64,000 nt of DNA, from the NCBI RefSeq assembly GCF_002777975.1, contig NZ_NGVS01000029.1:91269-155268 (forward strand), read 5' to 3'. Numbering within the stretch: the first letter of the stretch is position 1; every line of letters starts with the position of its first letter. The position numbers and the translations under genes are program-made. The DNA is from Shewanella carassii. Its GTDB lineage: Bacteria > Pseudomonadota > Gammaproteobacteria > Enterobacterales > Shewanellaceae. Below, one piece after another: positions 27,627 through 37,101 of the stretch. The notes below the pieces were generated by a model. It saw nothing but the letters and a program-made list of their open reading frames with translations. It did not search any database and was not told the DNA's origin.

Positions 27627-28335
27627 TGCTGTCTATCTCGGCTATTTTGGCACGGCGAATCAACCACATCACCCCGAGGATATCGACTATTCCCACCCAG
27701 AGTCGATTCCAGGCGGTATATTTGGAAATACCGGCTTGTCTGTCTCTGTGATTAACCACAGAAATACGCACGTCACCGCCCATGCGGCGGATAAGCGCCG
27801 GAATATACCTATGCATATGGTTGAAATAGGGGAGTTTCAGAAAACTGGCTCGTGGAAACAGTTTAAGACCACAGCCGGTATCCGGGACGCCATCGTGCAA
27901 TAAGGCATCGCGTACCCTGTTGGCAAAACGGGATTGAAAGCGTTTCCAAGCCGTATCTTTACGGTGCTTTCGATAACCAGCAATGCAAAAATCAGCACTG
28001 TTCATTTCCGGGATCAGCCGAATCATGGCGGGAATGTCGGCAGGATCATTCTGACCATCGGCATCCAGGGTCACTATATATTCCCCCTTGGCCTCGCGCA
28101 CACCAGTGCAGATAGCCGTGCTCTGGCCTGTACTGCGTTTATGGCGAATAACTCTGGCATCACAGCCGTTTTGCTTTGCTGTTTGCAACACTTCTTCGGC
28201 AGTGTTATCGCTGCTGCCATCATCTACAACCAGAATTTCAAAAGGGGTTGTACTTGCCAAGGCCTGACAGATTTCATTAATGAGAGGGCCTATATTGCCG
28301 GCTTCGTCTTTGGCGGGTATTACGACTGAAATCAA
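27604..28335 (-). CDS. family 2 glycosyltransferase, polyprenyl-phosphate sugar synthase type
   Basis: 243 residues: GT-A fold with ISVVIPAKDEAGNI at the N-terminus, LVVDDGSSDNT (about 38-48), and the metal-binding VTLDADGQNDP (about 89-99). Such proteins make undecaprenyl- or dolichyl-phosphate sugars, the donors used by ArnT-like enzymes. I placed the start at the TTG at 28335, with GGGAG 9 nt upstream; the longer frame to 28404 adds 23 residues unlike the family. There is no C-terminal membrane segment, so the TVP38-like protein may complement it. Confidence 0.85.
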   Translation of the reverse strand: MISVVIPAKDEAGNIGPLINEICQALASTTPFEILVVDDGSSDNTAEEVLQTAKQNGCDARVIRHKRSTGQSTAICTGVREAKGEYIVTLDADGQNDPADIPAMIRLIPEMNSADFCIAGYRKHRKDTAWKRFQSRFANRVRDALLHDGVPDTGCGLKLFPRASFLKLPYFNHMHRYIPALIRRMGGDVRISVVNHRDRQAGISKYTAWNRLWVGIVDILGVMWLIRRAKIAEIDSIEYSRRD

Positions 28336-28493
28336 AAATAAGCTCCCGGGATACTGACCTAAAAACAGTTCAAGCCTATGTTCCATAAGCTTGAACTGCA
28401 GCATAGAAGTCGATTCTTAAGGCTAAATTATGTCAATGCCACCTTTTGCGCAACCATTAAATCCAACGCCAATAACATTTTAATTACAGGCAT

Positions 28494-28517
28494 AAAAAAA
28501 GCCGGCTAGGCCGGCTT
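28494..28517 (-). terminator. terminator of the Wzi-like gene
   Basis: A GC-rich stem (AAGCCGG / CCGGCTT) followed by seven T on the minus strand, 17 bp past the stop of the Wzi-like gene. Confidence 0.85.
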
Positions 28518-28533
28518 GGGGAGATGTTATTTC

Positions 28534-30027
28534 TCAGAATCTGTATTCGTAACTGCCAAATAGGCTGGCATCGGTATCGTTATCAGTATCGAATTCTGAA
28601 CGGGAAGCGGTTCCCCCAAAAGTCATCATCCCCTTCAACAAGGGCATACGATAGCTGAGTTCCAACATCAGTAAATCTTCCTTGGCGGGTTTGGGGGCCC
28701 AACCATTATTTCGGTTTTTACCGTCTTTGTTGAGCTGAGCATAGCGCAGGTAGGCGTTAATACCATGGCTGTCGGCAAATTGACCCACCAAGCCCAGAAC
28801 GTAGACCTTGGCATCGCTGTCATAGGTAGAACCCAAGGAACGTTTGTAATAACGGGAACCACTCAAATAAGTGCTGTGCTCATAGAAACAGTTGAACACA
28901 TTGGGATCACCACCACAGGCAACCAGAGTATCCGTATACTCAAAGAACAGCTTATATTGTTGCTGCGCCAGGTTGAAGCGAGTATCGGCCCCCATCAGCA
29001 CAGCGCAGTCGGCAATCTGCCATGGCGCCGAACCACTGGAGTCCTCACAGGTGCGCTCCAGATAGAGACCAAAAGGCACATTAAACAGGGTATCGGCATA
29101 ACGAACGTCGAAACCTGCCATCTGGTTACCTATCTTGGTATTCATTGAAGGGTCGCAGTTCGGGTCACCATCTGCACACTCGGTTCCACCGGAAATAGCA
29201 TCCCAGAATGAACCAAAGCCGCAATCTTGGCCCTCTCCACAGAATTGTGTGGTCCAGGAAAGGCCTATTTCCAACTGTTTGAAGGGCCTGACACTGCCGC
29301 GCATGTTCCACAGCAGTGTGTCTTCAACGGCTCTGTCGTCATTCATCCAACTGACACCTGCGGTTAGGGTCCAGGGGCCAATCCAGGATAGCCAAGGGGT
29401 TTCAAAACCGGCAGCATTATTACGACTGAGCATAACTGACGGCATAGGGCGGGCATTGTTTGACTTGTGCAAGGCCGAATCAAACCCCGGGCCCCACCAC
29501 TGCTGCACAGCGCCTGCGGTCACTATCCAGTTGCCCAGCACCAACGCCATGTAGGAGTCATCTAAACGAGCACTCTCATCGTCTTGGGCATCGAAGGCAC
29601 CGGTTCCCGCCGCCTTGAAGGCAAAACGTTCTCCAACATATTCGTAGGAGGCACTCAGTTGTCCCTTCTCACGGTAGTCAGAGCCAAAATGTTGAAACCG
29701 GGCGGCATCCGAGGCAGCCGTCGCCTTGATAACAGCATTGCCACGATTTTCTATCGCCTGACGATAGTAAAAATTCACTCTGGAAAAAGCATCTGTCAGC
29801 GCAGGAGTGAGGGTTGCCGGCTCAACCTTGGCCAAATCGGCACCGATACCGGCCCACATCAAGGGATAGGTATTGACCGGAACCGTGATTACCCCGGCAT
29901 CGGCCAGCGCTTGTATATCGGCTCTTAAATAAATGTCGGAACTATCGACCCAAGGTGCCGCATGACTTGCTGCACTCATACCTAGACCAATAGCCACTAC
30001 AAAGCTCTTGTACAAAAGACTTCTCAT
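28534..30027 (-). CDS. capsule-assembly Wzi-like outer membrane protein
   Basis: A 497-residue outer membrane protein with a signal peptide (cleavage near SHA-APW), a short helical N-terminal part (about 25-70) and a long series of amphipathic strands ending in EYRF. Wzi-type proteins form an 18-strand barrel and bind surface polysaccharide. The early part IYLRADIQALADAGVITVPVNTYPL is typical of the family. Paired cysteines (CGEGQDCG, ECADGDPNCD) suggest extracellular loop disulfides. No wza/wzb/wzc export genes are in the window, so the bound polymer is unknown. Confidence 0.8.
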   Translation of the reverse strand: MRSLLYKSFVVAIGLGMSAASHAAPWVDSSDIYLRADIQALADAGVITVPVNTYPLMWAGIGADLAKVEPATLTPALTDAFSRVNFYYRQAIENRGNAVIKATAASDAARFQHFGSDYREKGQLSASYEYVGERFAFKAAGTGAFDAQDDESARLDDSYMALVLGNWIVTAGAVQQWWGPGFDSALHKSNNARPMPSVMLSRNNAAGFETPWLSWIGPWTLTAGVSWMNDDRAVEDTLLWNMRGSVRPFKQLEIGLSWTTQFCGEGQDCGFGSFWDAISGGTECADGDPNCDPSMNTKIGNQMAGFDVRYADTLFNVPFGLYLERTCEDSSGSAPWQIADCAVLMGADTRFNLAQQQYKLFFEYTDTLVACGGDPNVFNCFYEHSTYLSGSRYYKRSLGSTYDSDAKVYVLGLVGQFADSHGINAYLRYAQLNKDGKNRNNGWAPKPAKEDLLMLELSYRMPLLKGMMTFGGTASRSEFDTDNDTDASLFGSYEYRF

Positions 30028-30032
30028 TGAAC

Positions 30033-30914
<882 letters not shown>

Positions 30915-31868
30915 ATGCAGTATATAGCGCATTTTGACCCAAGTATTGGCAGTAGCAACTTGGGAGACCAGATTATCAGTTTGTCGGTAAAACAAGCTCT
31001 AAGTTCAACATTGGACAACATACATCTTATTAGCTTTCCAACCCAATTAAAGCTAAATCGGACAGCAGTCAGAACCATTGCTAAAACCGATATGGCCATT
31101 GTTGGCGGCTCGAACCTCTTATGTCCGAGTTTACTAAACTATCGCCAATGGAAAATAGGGTTATTGGAGGCCTTGACGCTAAAAAACACTATGTTATTTG
31201 GCGTTGGTTGGCATAGTTACGGTAAGGAAGCGGATAAATTCAGCCAATTTATTTATCGTAAGCTTTTGAATAATGGTAACTATCATTCGGTACGGGATGA
31301 ATACACTAAAAAACAATTAGAAAGAATTGGAATCCCCAATGTTATCAATACAGGCTGCCCTACTCTTTGGGCATTGACGGAAGAACATTGCAGGGAAATA
31401 AATACCGAAAAGCAATTGAATGTGGTATTCACATTATCCGATTGGCGCAAAAACCCCGAAAATGACTTGAAACTGTTAAGGCTTCTAAAAAAACACTATG
31501 ACCAAGTGTATTTCTGGCCTCAAGGAAAAGGAGATTTAGAGTATTTACATAACCTTGAGTCTGATATAGCTAATGTTGTGATATTAGGAGCCAGTGTTGC
31601 GGCATTTGATAAACAGATGCAGACAAGAGACTGTGATTACATCGGAACTCGTCTACATGGCGGTATTCGCGCCTTACATCACAAGTGCAGAAGCTTGATC
31701 TTGGGTGTGGATAATCGCGCCATTGAAATGCAAAGAGATTTCAATATCCCAGTTGTCGCTCCTGAAGACGAAAGTGCAATCGAAAAGTGGATTCTCTCAC
31801 CACAAACAGTAAAAATAAATTTGAACTGGCAAAATATCCAACTTTGGAAGCAGCAATTACAAAATTAA
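30915..31868 (+). CDS. polysaccharide pyruvyl transferase family protein
   Basis: A 317-residue protein of the polysaccharide pyruvyl transferase (CsaB/GumL-like) superfamily: SNLGDQIISLSV near the N-terminus (about 13-24), AIVGGSNLLCP (about 61-72), a VRDEYTKKQLERIGI segment and, toward the end, YIGTRLHGGIRAL (about 237-249), the family signature. These enzymes add ketal pyruvate or act as glycosyltransferases on exopolysaccharides. The gene is AT-rich compared with coaD and rfa-type genes, a sign of transfer. Confidence 0.8.
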   Translation: MQYIAHFDPSIGSSNLGDQIISLSVKQALSSTLDNIHLISFPTQLKLNRTAVRTIAKTDMAIVGGSNLLCPSLLNYRQWKIGLLEALTLKNTMLFGVGWHSYGKEADKFSQFIYRKLLNNGNYHSVRDEYTKKQLERIGIPNVINTGCPTLWALTEEHCREINTEKQLNVVFTLSDWRKNPENDLKLLRLLKKHYDQVYFWPQGKGDLEYLHNLESDIANVVILGASVAAFDKQMQTRDCDYIGTRLHGGIRALHHKCRSLILGVDNRAIEMQRDFNIPVVAPEDESAIEKWILSPQTVKINLNWQNIQLWKQQLQN

Positions 31869-32071
31869 GCTTCGAATCGCGAACGCAACATACAGTTACA
31901 AATAACACCAGAAAAAGCAAAGACACCGAAATAATTTAGAAACATTAAAAACAATGACACTACCTTAATATCTTATAACAAACACCAGTGTCTTAATTTG
32001 AATATAAATTTTGAATTGCCAGCCTTGGCTATCTAAAATGCCAACCCTAAGCAGCAACAGGGTTGAGTTTG

Positions 32072-33289
32072 ATGAGTAAGTTAAGAGTGGCACTCTTGGT
32101 TGATGAGTATTTTGGTGGTGCCAAAACAAAGTTTGGTGGTTATGGTTTTCTTGCCAGGAATTTAGTTGCCAAATATCTTCCTGACAATGATATCGAAGTC
32201 GAAGTGCTACTAAAAAAGGACTGCGGTAAGGTCAGGCTCTTTCCCAAATGTTATATTATTGATGGCATCAGAGTCTATAAACTAGCCGCCAGAGCATTTG
32301 ATATTGTTAACCACCTATTTCTCAAAAGAAAAAAGTATGATGTTTTTTTGTCTATTGAAATGACGACTCATTCATACCGTATATTCAGTAAAGCCCCAGG
32401 TAAAAATAAGAAGTTGCTGTTTTGGATTCAGGATCCACGCCCCACTTATGAATGGGATGAAATAAATACCGTCAAGCTGTTTCCAGAACCCTGCTATTGG
32501 GATCAACAAGTCTATGATTTTATAAATCAATACGCCAAGACAGGGAATGTTCGTTTCATCAGTCAGGCCAGATGTTTAGATCAAAAGGCCAAAGACTTGT
32601 ACCGTCTGCCGGCCAATACCGAGATCCAGTATCTGCCCAACCCTATTGAAATAGATGAAAATTTCGACCCAGATTGTCATAAAAAACAAGATAATATTTT
32701 GTTCCTCGGGCGGATAGAATCCGTAAAACGCGGTTGGTTATTTGCCGAAATTGCTCGTGCCATGCCGCAGTACCAATTCTATATGCTGGGGCAAGCACAC
32801 AGACAAGCCGATGAGAACAACGCCGTGATGGCCAAGTATCAAGACATACCCAACCTGCACTTTGTCGGTCACGTTGAAGGCGAGCGTAAAAATCAGCTGC
32901 TGAAAGACGCCAAGTTGCTGGTCAATACCTCTATTCATGAAGCCTTACCCGTGTCATTTCTCGAAGCCTTGTCATACGGAACCCTATTGGTCAGTTGTCA
33001 AAACCCGGATGAATTGACCCGTCGCTTTGGCATTTATACCGGCAAGGTTCTCGGAGATGGTTTTGACCAATTACCTCTGTTCATCGAAGGAATTGAGCAA
33101 CTGCTGCAGAATGAAGCCAAACGCCAAACCTTGGCTAAAGAAGCTATCGCCTACATCAAAGAGGTACATCATCTGGACAAGTTCAAACACGATATGTCCA
33201 GCGAGATACGGGCAATGGCATCACAAAGCAACCAACAGGTGCAAAGTCCGCAAGTAACTGGCTCAGCCAAGCCCCGCACAGTACAATAA
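32072..33289 (+). CDS. family 4-type glycosyltransferase
   Basis: About 405 residues, GT-B fold. The C-terminal half carries ILFLGRIESVKRGWLFAEIA (about 210-229) and the donor-binding ESLSYGTLLVS-like motif (here EALSYGTLLVS, about 300-310). N-terminal half contains the acceptor-side loop. Start chosen at ATG 32072, with a TTG three codons upstream. First half is AT-rich, the second approaches the local average. Probably acts on the same surface glycan as the neighbouring genes. Confidence 0.85.
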   Translation: MSKLRVALLVDEYFGGAKTKFGGYGFLARNLVAKYLPDNDIEVEVLLKKDCGKVRLFPKCYIIDGIRVYKLAARAFDIVNHLFLKRKKYDVFLSIEMTTHSYRIFSKAPGKNKKLLFWIQDPRPTYEWDEINTVKLFPEPCYWDQQVYDFINQYAKTGNVRFISQARCLDQKAKDLYRLPANTEIQYLPNPIEIDENFDPDCHKKQDNILFLGRIESVKRGWLFAEIARAMPQYQFYMLGQAHRQADENNAVMAKYQDIPNLHFVGHVEGERKNQLLKDAKLLVNTSIHEALPVSFLEALSYGTLLVSCQNPDELTRRFGIYTGKVLGDGFDQLPLFIEGIEQLLQNEAKRQTLAKEAIAYIKEVHHLDKFKHDMSSEIRAMASQSNQQVQSPQVTGSAKPRTVQ

Positions 33290-33313
33290 GGTTTTTATCC
33301 TATTGGGGCAGAG

Positions 33314-33688
33314 ATGAAACGACTCATAGTCGACCTTGATGGCACGCTGACTCTAGGTGACAGCAAGGACTATAGCGCGGTGTCGCCGCGCTTGGATGTG
33401 ATAGCCAAACTGCGTGAATATCAAGCGCAAGGGTTTGACATTGTTATCTCAACCGCTCGCAATATGCGCACCTTTGAGGGGAATGTCGGTAAAATCAATA
33501 TCCATACCCTGCCGGTGATCACCGCTTGGCTCGATAAGCACCAAGTTCCCTACGATGAAATTCTGGTGGGTAAGCCTTGGTGTGGCCATGAAGGATTTTA
33601 TATTGATGACCGTGCTGTCAGACCTTCTGAATTTGCCGAGTTAAGCCGGGAACAGATAGAAGAGTTACTGGAAAACGACAAAGCATAG
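33314..33688 (+). CDS. HAD-family capsule-locus phosphatase
   Basis: A 124-residue minimal HAD phosphatase with the nucleophile motif VDLDGTLT (about 6-13), motif II STAR (about 45-48) and acidic motif IDDRAVRP (about 97-104). It closely resembles small phosphatases of capsule loci (for example the Campylobacter jejuni Cj1435 type, from memory), believed to act on small phosphorylated metabolites. It lies 9 bp before a nucleotidyltransferase-kinase fusion, so both probably serve one pathway. Confidence 0.8.
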   Translation: MKRLIVDLDGTLTLGDSKDYSAVSPRLDVIAKLREYQAQGFDIVISTARNMRTFEGNVGKINIHTLPVITAWLDKHQVPYDEILVGKPWCGHEGFYIDDRAVRPSEFAELSREQIEELLENDKA

Positions 33689-33697
33689 GGCCAAGGC

Positions 33698-35281
33698 ATG
33701 TACCTGATAACTTCTGCAGCACTCGTGGCATCTGAACTTCAGTCGGAATTCGGACCACTGCCGCCCTGTTTTTTACCGGTAGGTAATAAACGGTTATTTC
33801 ACCATCAACTGGCCCTGCTTCCAGAGGGTGCAAGGGTGGTGATGACACTGCCCGAGGGTTTTGTTCCAGGGCCCTATGACACCCAGGCATTGGCAAAAAA
33901 GCAGGTGGAACTTCTGTATCTGCCGACACACTTGAGTCTGGGAGAGTCGATAGTCTATGCCCTTAATCTGCTGGAATTTGCCGCGGCAGAACCCCTGTAT
34001 GTACTGCATGGAGATACCTTGTTCGATGCCCTGCCACAGACCCCGGATCTACTCGGCCTGAGCCAAGTTGAAGACAACTATGATTGGGCCGAATTCAATC
34101 CAGATACCGGCATGCTCAATAAACACCATAGTGATCAACCACCATCTAGTGAATTGATCGCCAATGGTTTTTTCAGTTTCTCTGCGCCCAGAGCCCTGAT
34201 CCGCCATATTACCCAATGCAAATGGGACTTTATCGCAGGACTCAACGGCTATATTGCCGAAAAAGGCCTCACCCCCAAGCGCTTCGAGCATTGGTATGAC
34301 TTCGGCCACAGTCATACTTACTATCAGTCCAAAAGCCGAATGACCACCCAGAGAGCCTTCAATGAGATGTCGATTCATGGGCAAGTAGTCAGTAAATACA
34401 GCCACAAAAAGTACAAACTGGCCGCCGAAGCCAACTGGTACACCGAGCTTCCAGGGCCACTGCGCAGTTATATCCCGCAATTGCTTGGCACCCAGGAAAC
34501 CACTGAATCCTTTGGCTACAGCATAGAATATCTGCATCTGACAGCGCTCAACGAACTGTATGTCTTCAGCCAACTTCCAGCCTTTGCCTGGCGTAAAATA
34601 CTCAGAGCCTGCAGCCAGTTTATCAAGGATGCTGCTAGTCAAAAGGCGCAACCAAAATCGACTCTAGATGGCTTGTTTATGGCCAAGACCCGCTCACGCC
34701 TCAAGGAGTTTGCCAAACAAACGCCGCTGGCTCTCCACCAGCCCATCGTTTTTAACGGCCAACTCAGGCCCAGCATCTATCAACTGGCCGAAGCGACTCA
34801 GGCGAAACTTCCTGGTGACAGTGGTCAACTCAATGTGCTGCATGGTGATTTTTGCTTCAGTAATATTCTCTACGACTTTCGCACCTGTAATATCAAGGTG
34901 ATAGATCCTCGCGGCATAGACGGCGACGAGCAGCAAACCATATATGGCAACAGCCTCTACGACATCGCCAAACTGGCCCATTCTGTGATGGGACTGTACG
35001 ACTCCATTATCGCCGGCTATTTTCGGGCACAGCTCGACGGTCAAGCGCTCAACTTCGATATTGCGGTGACAGAGAGACGGGAACAGATCATGGCCGATTT
35101 CACCCAACTGATGGCCAGTGAATTCGGTGTCAGCGAAAGCCAGCTCTACGCCATGCAGATCCAGCTATTTCTGTCCATGCTGCCACTGCACAATGACAGA
35201 CCCGACAGACAATTGGGCTTTATCGGCAATGCCTATCGCCTGTATGATCGCCTGCAAAGCTGCACAGGAGCCCAATTATGA
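33698..35281 (+). CDS. nucleotidyltransferase-like and APH/choline-kinase-like fusion
   Basis: A 527-residue two-domain protein. Residues 1 to about 230 look like a sugar-phosphate nucleotidyltransferase fold (PCFLPVGNKRLFHHQLALL near the start, VLHGDTLFDALP near 105), although the canonical GxGxRxx(K) loop is degenerate. Residues from about 250 onward are an aminoglycoside phosphotransferase/choline kinase type domain with the catalytic loop LHGDFCFSNILYD (about 385-397) and metal-binding DPRG. A kinase joined to a nucleotidyltransferase suggests phosphorylation and activation of a small alcohol or sugar. Its TGA overlaps the next start. Confidence 0.75.
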   Translation: MYLITSAALVASELQSEFGPLPPCFLPVGNKRLFHHQLALLPEGARVVMTLPEGFVPGPYDTQALAKKQVELLYLPTHLSLGESIVYALNLLEFAAAEPLYVLHGDTLFDALPQTPDLLGLSQVEDNYDWAEFNPDTGMLNKHHSDQPPSSELIANGFFSFSAPRALIRHITQCKWDFIAGLNGYIAEKGLTPKRFEHWYDFGHSHTYYQSKSRMTTQRAFNEMSIHGQVVSKYSHKKYKLAAEANWYTELPGPLRSYIPQLLGTQETTESFGYSIEYLHLTALNELYVFSQLPAFAWRKILRACSQFIKDAASQKAQPKSTLDGLFMAKTRSRLKEFAKQTPLALHQPIVFNGQLRPSIYQLAEATQAKLPGDSGQLNVLHGDFCFSNILYDFRTCNIKVIDPRGIDGDEQQTIYGNSLYDIAKLAHSVMGLYDSIIAGYFRAQLDGQALNFDIAVTERREQIMADFTQLMASEFGVSESQLYAMQIQLFLSMLPLHNDRPDRQLGFIGNAYRLYDRLQSCTGAQL

Positions 35282-36003
35282 TAGTCATCCCCATGGCCGG
35301 ACTCAGTTCCCGTTTCTTCAAAGCCGGCTACCAGGAACCCAAATATATGCTGCCGGCCCATGGCAAGCCTTTATTTGACCATGCGCTGCTGAGTTTCAGC
35401 CGTTATTTTGCGACCATGCCGTTTCTATTTATCGTGCGCGATGTCTATAACACTCCAGAGTTTGTTGAAAAACGCTGCCGGCAACTGGGGATCAAGGATT
35501 ACCGTATCGTCTCGCTCACTGAAGCGACTCGAGGACAGGCCGAAACCGTCTATTTGGGGTTAACGGATGTCGACCCGCAAACTCCGCTGACCATCTTCAA
35601 TATCGATACTTTCCGCCCGGACTTTAGCTTTCCAACCATCACAGAGCATTGCGACGGCTATCTTGAAGTGTTCAAGGGTGAAGGCAGTAACTGGTCATAC
35701 GCCAAACCTGCCGCTGTAGATTCGACGCTCGTCGTTGAAACCGCAGAAAAAAGGCCGATTTCCGATCTGTGCAGTACAGGTCTGTACTACTTTCGCCATG
35801 CCGCCGATTTTTGCGCAGCCTATACCCAGGAGGCCGCCAAGCCCGCCAGCGAGTGGCAAAAGCAGGAGCTGTATATAGCGCCTTTATACAACTACCTGAT
35901 AAGTCAGGGTAAGCAGATCCATTACCATCTGATTGAACGCGATGAAGTGATTTTTTGTGGTGTTCCTGAAGAATATCTATCCCTGTTGGCCCAGGCAGAT
36001 TAG
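35278..36003 (+). CDS. nucleotidyltransferase-fold capsular biosynthesis protein
   Basis: A 241-residue GT-A type nucleotidyltransferase: MAGLSSRFFKAGYQEPKYML at the N-terminus carries the GxxSRF..PK activation loop, and NIDTFRPDF (about 102-110) supplies the metal-binding Asp. Translationally coupled to the upstream fusion by an ATGA overlap. Two nucleotidyltransferase-like proteins in one cassette suggest that the domain in the fusion protein is inactive or works on a different substrate. Confidence 0.8.
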   Translation: MIVIPMAGLSSRFFKAGYQEPKYMLPAHGKPLFDHALLSFSRYFATMPFLFIVRDVYNTPEFVEKRCRQLGIKDYRIVSLTEATRGQAETVYLGLTDVDPQTPLTIFNIDTFRPDFSFPTITEHCDGYLEVFKGEGSNWSYAKPAAVDSTLVVETAEKRPISDLCSTGLYYFRHAADFCAAYTQEAAKPASEWQKQELYIAPLYNYLISQGKQIHYHLIERDEVIFCGVPEEYLSLLAQAD

Positions 36004-36039
36004 CCAGGCTCCTTTCGACGACAATTCAGACGCTTAATT

Positions 36040-37002
36040 ATGGCAATCAATTTCAGCGATATCACAGTGGTAGTGCAAGGCCCAGTTCAAAGCTACCAGG
36101 AAAGGGCCCAGGAAACAGGCATTACCCATAAGTGTTTGCAAAGCATCAGAGAGCACCTGCCCGGAGCCAAGATTATTCTCTCCACCTGGGAGGGGCAGGA
36201 TTGCAGTGGACTGGAGCCGGATCTGCTGCTGCTCAATCAGGACCCGGGTGGCAATATAGTGGCCTATGATGCCGCCGGAAAACCGCAAAAACTCAACTTC
36301 AACCGCCAAATTGTCTCCTCCGCCGAAGGGCTTAAACGGGTAGAAACCCGCTATGCCGTCAAACTGCGCTCGGACAATTTCCTGACCGGCAACGGTTTTG
36401 TGGCAGCCCAGGGCAAGTATCCCGTCCGCAATGCCATCGACAGCTATTTCCAGGAAAGAGTCGTAGTCAATACCAGCTACTTTCGGCGTTATGCCGAAGG
36501 GCAGAGAGTCGTCAGGCACCCGAGTGACTTTTTCCACTTTGGGCTCAAGGAAGATCTGTTGAAGATATGGGACCTGCCACTGTTTGCCGATCTCGAGTAC
36601 AACCCTTCGAGAAGCGACCAGGCGCAATATCATGGCGCCCCTTTGACCTGCCCCCATGCAGAGCAGATTTATTGTGATATCTGGCTGAGACGCCTGGATC
36701 CCGCATGGCCCAAGCTGGAGCACAGGCACCATTTTGATGCCGCTATGGATGAGCAGTGGGATAGATTTATGGCTTCAAATCTACTGGTGCTGGAGCCTGA
36801 GCAGATTGGGCTTGGTCTGATAAAGCGCTTTATCCCCAAGAGCAAGCGCCCCAACGAGATGAGTCATCTCGACTGGCAACTGCTCTACCAGCGCTATTGT
36901 GACCCTAAGTTTCCAGCTTCCAAACTGGCCCTGTTCAGTGCTCTGGGATGGCGACGCATGCTGAAAATGCCTTTCAGCTACCTCAAGTTCAGACTCGGTT
37001 AA
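36040..37002 (+). CDS. WavE-like LPS synthesis family protein
   Basis: A 320-residue protein of the WavE family known from Vibrio LPS core loci. The start ITVVVQGPVQSYQERAQETG, then KIILSTWEGQD and NQDPGG, are family-like segments; a later metal-type motif VKLRSDNFLTGN (about 107-118) suggests glycosyltransferase function. It is 36 bp after the nucleotidyltransferase gene, closing the cassette, and a bidirectional terminator follows. Confidence 0.8.
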   Translation: MAINFSDITVVVQGPVQSYQERAQETGITHKCLQSIREHLPGAKIILSTWEGQDCSGLEPDLLLLNQDPGGNIVAYDAAGKPQKLNFNRQIVSSAEGLKRVETRYAVKLRSDNFLTGNGFVAAQGKYPVRNAIDSYFQERVVVNTSYFRRYAEGQRVVRHPSDFFHFGLKEDLLKIWDLPLFADLEYNPSRSDQAQYHGAPLTCPHAEQIYCDIWLRRLDPAWPKLEHRHHFDAAMDEQWDRFMASNLLVLEPEQIGLGLIKRFIPKSKRPNEMSHLDWQLLYQRYCDPKFPASKLALFSALGWRRMLKMPFSYLKFRLG

Positions 37003-37067
37003 CGGGTTCTGGCAAATAGCCCTTGCACGCCAGAGAGCCGGCCGGTTTCGTTCGTATAATCCTAAAT

Positions 37068-37092
37068 AAAAAGGGCCGAATCAGCCCTTTTT
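37068..37092. terminator. bidirectional terminator between convergent surface-glycan genes
   Basis: AAAAAGGGC / GCCCTTTTT with a 7-nt loop, giving A-rich and T-rich flanks for both directions, between wavE-like and the glycosyltransferase gene on the minus strand. Confidence 0.9.
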
Positions 37093-37101
37093 AAATATTT
37101 G

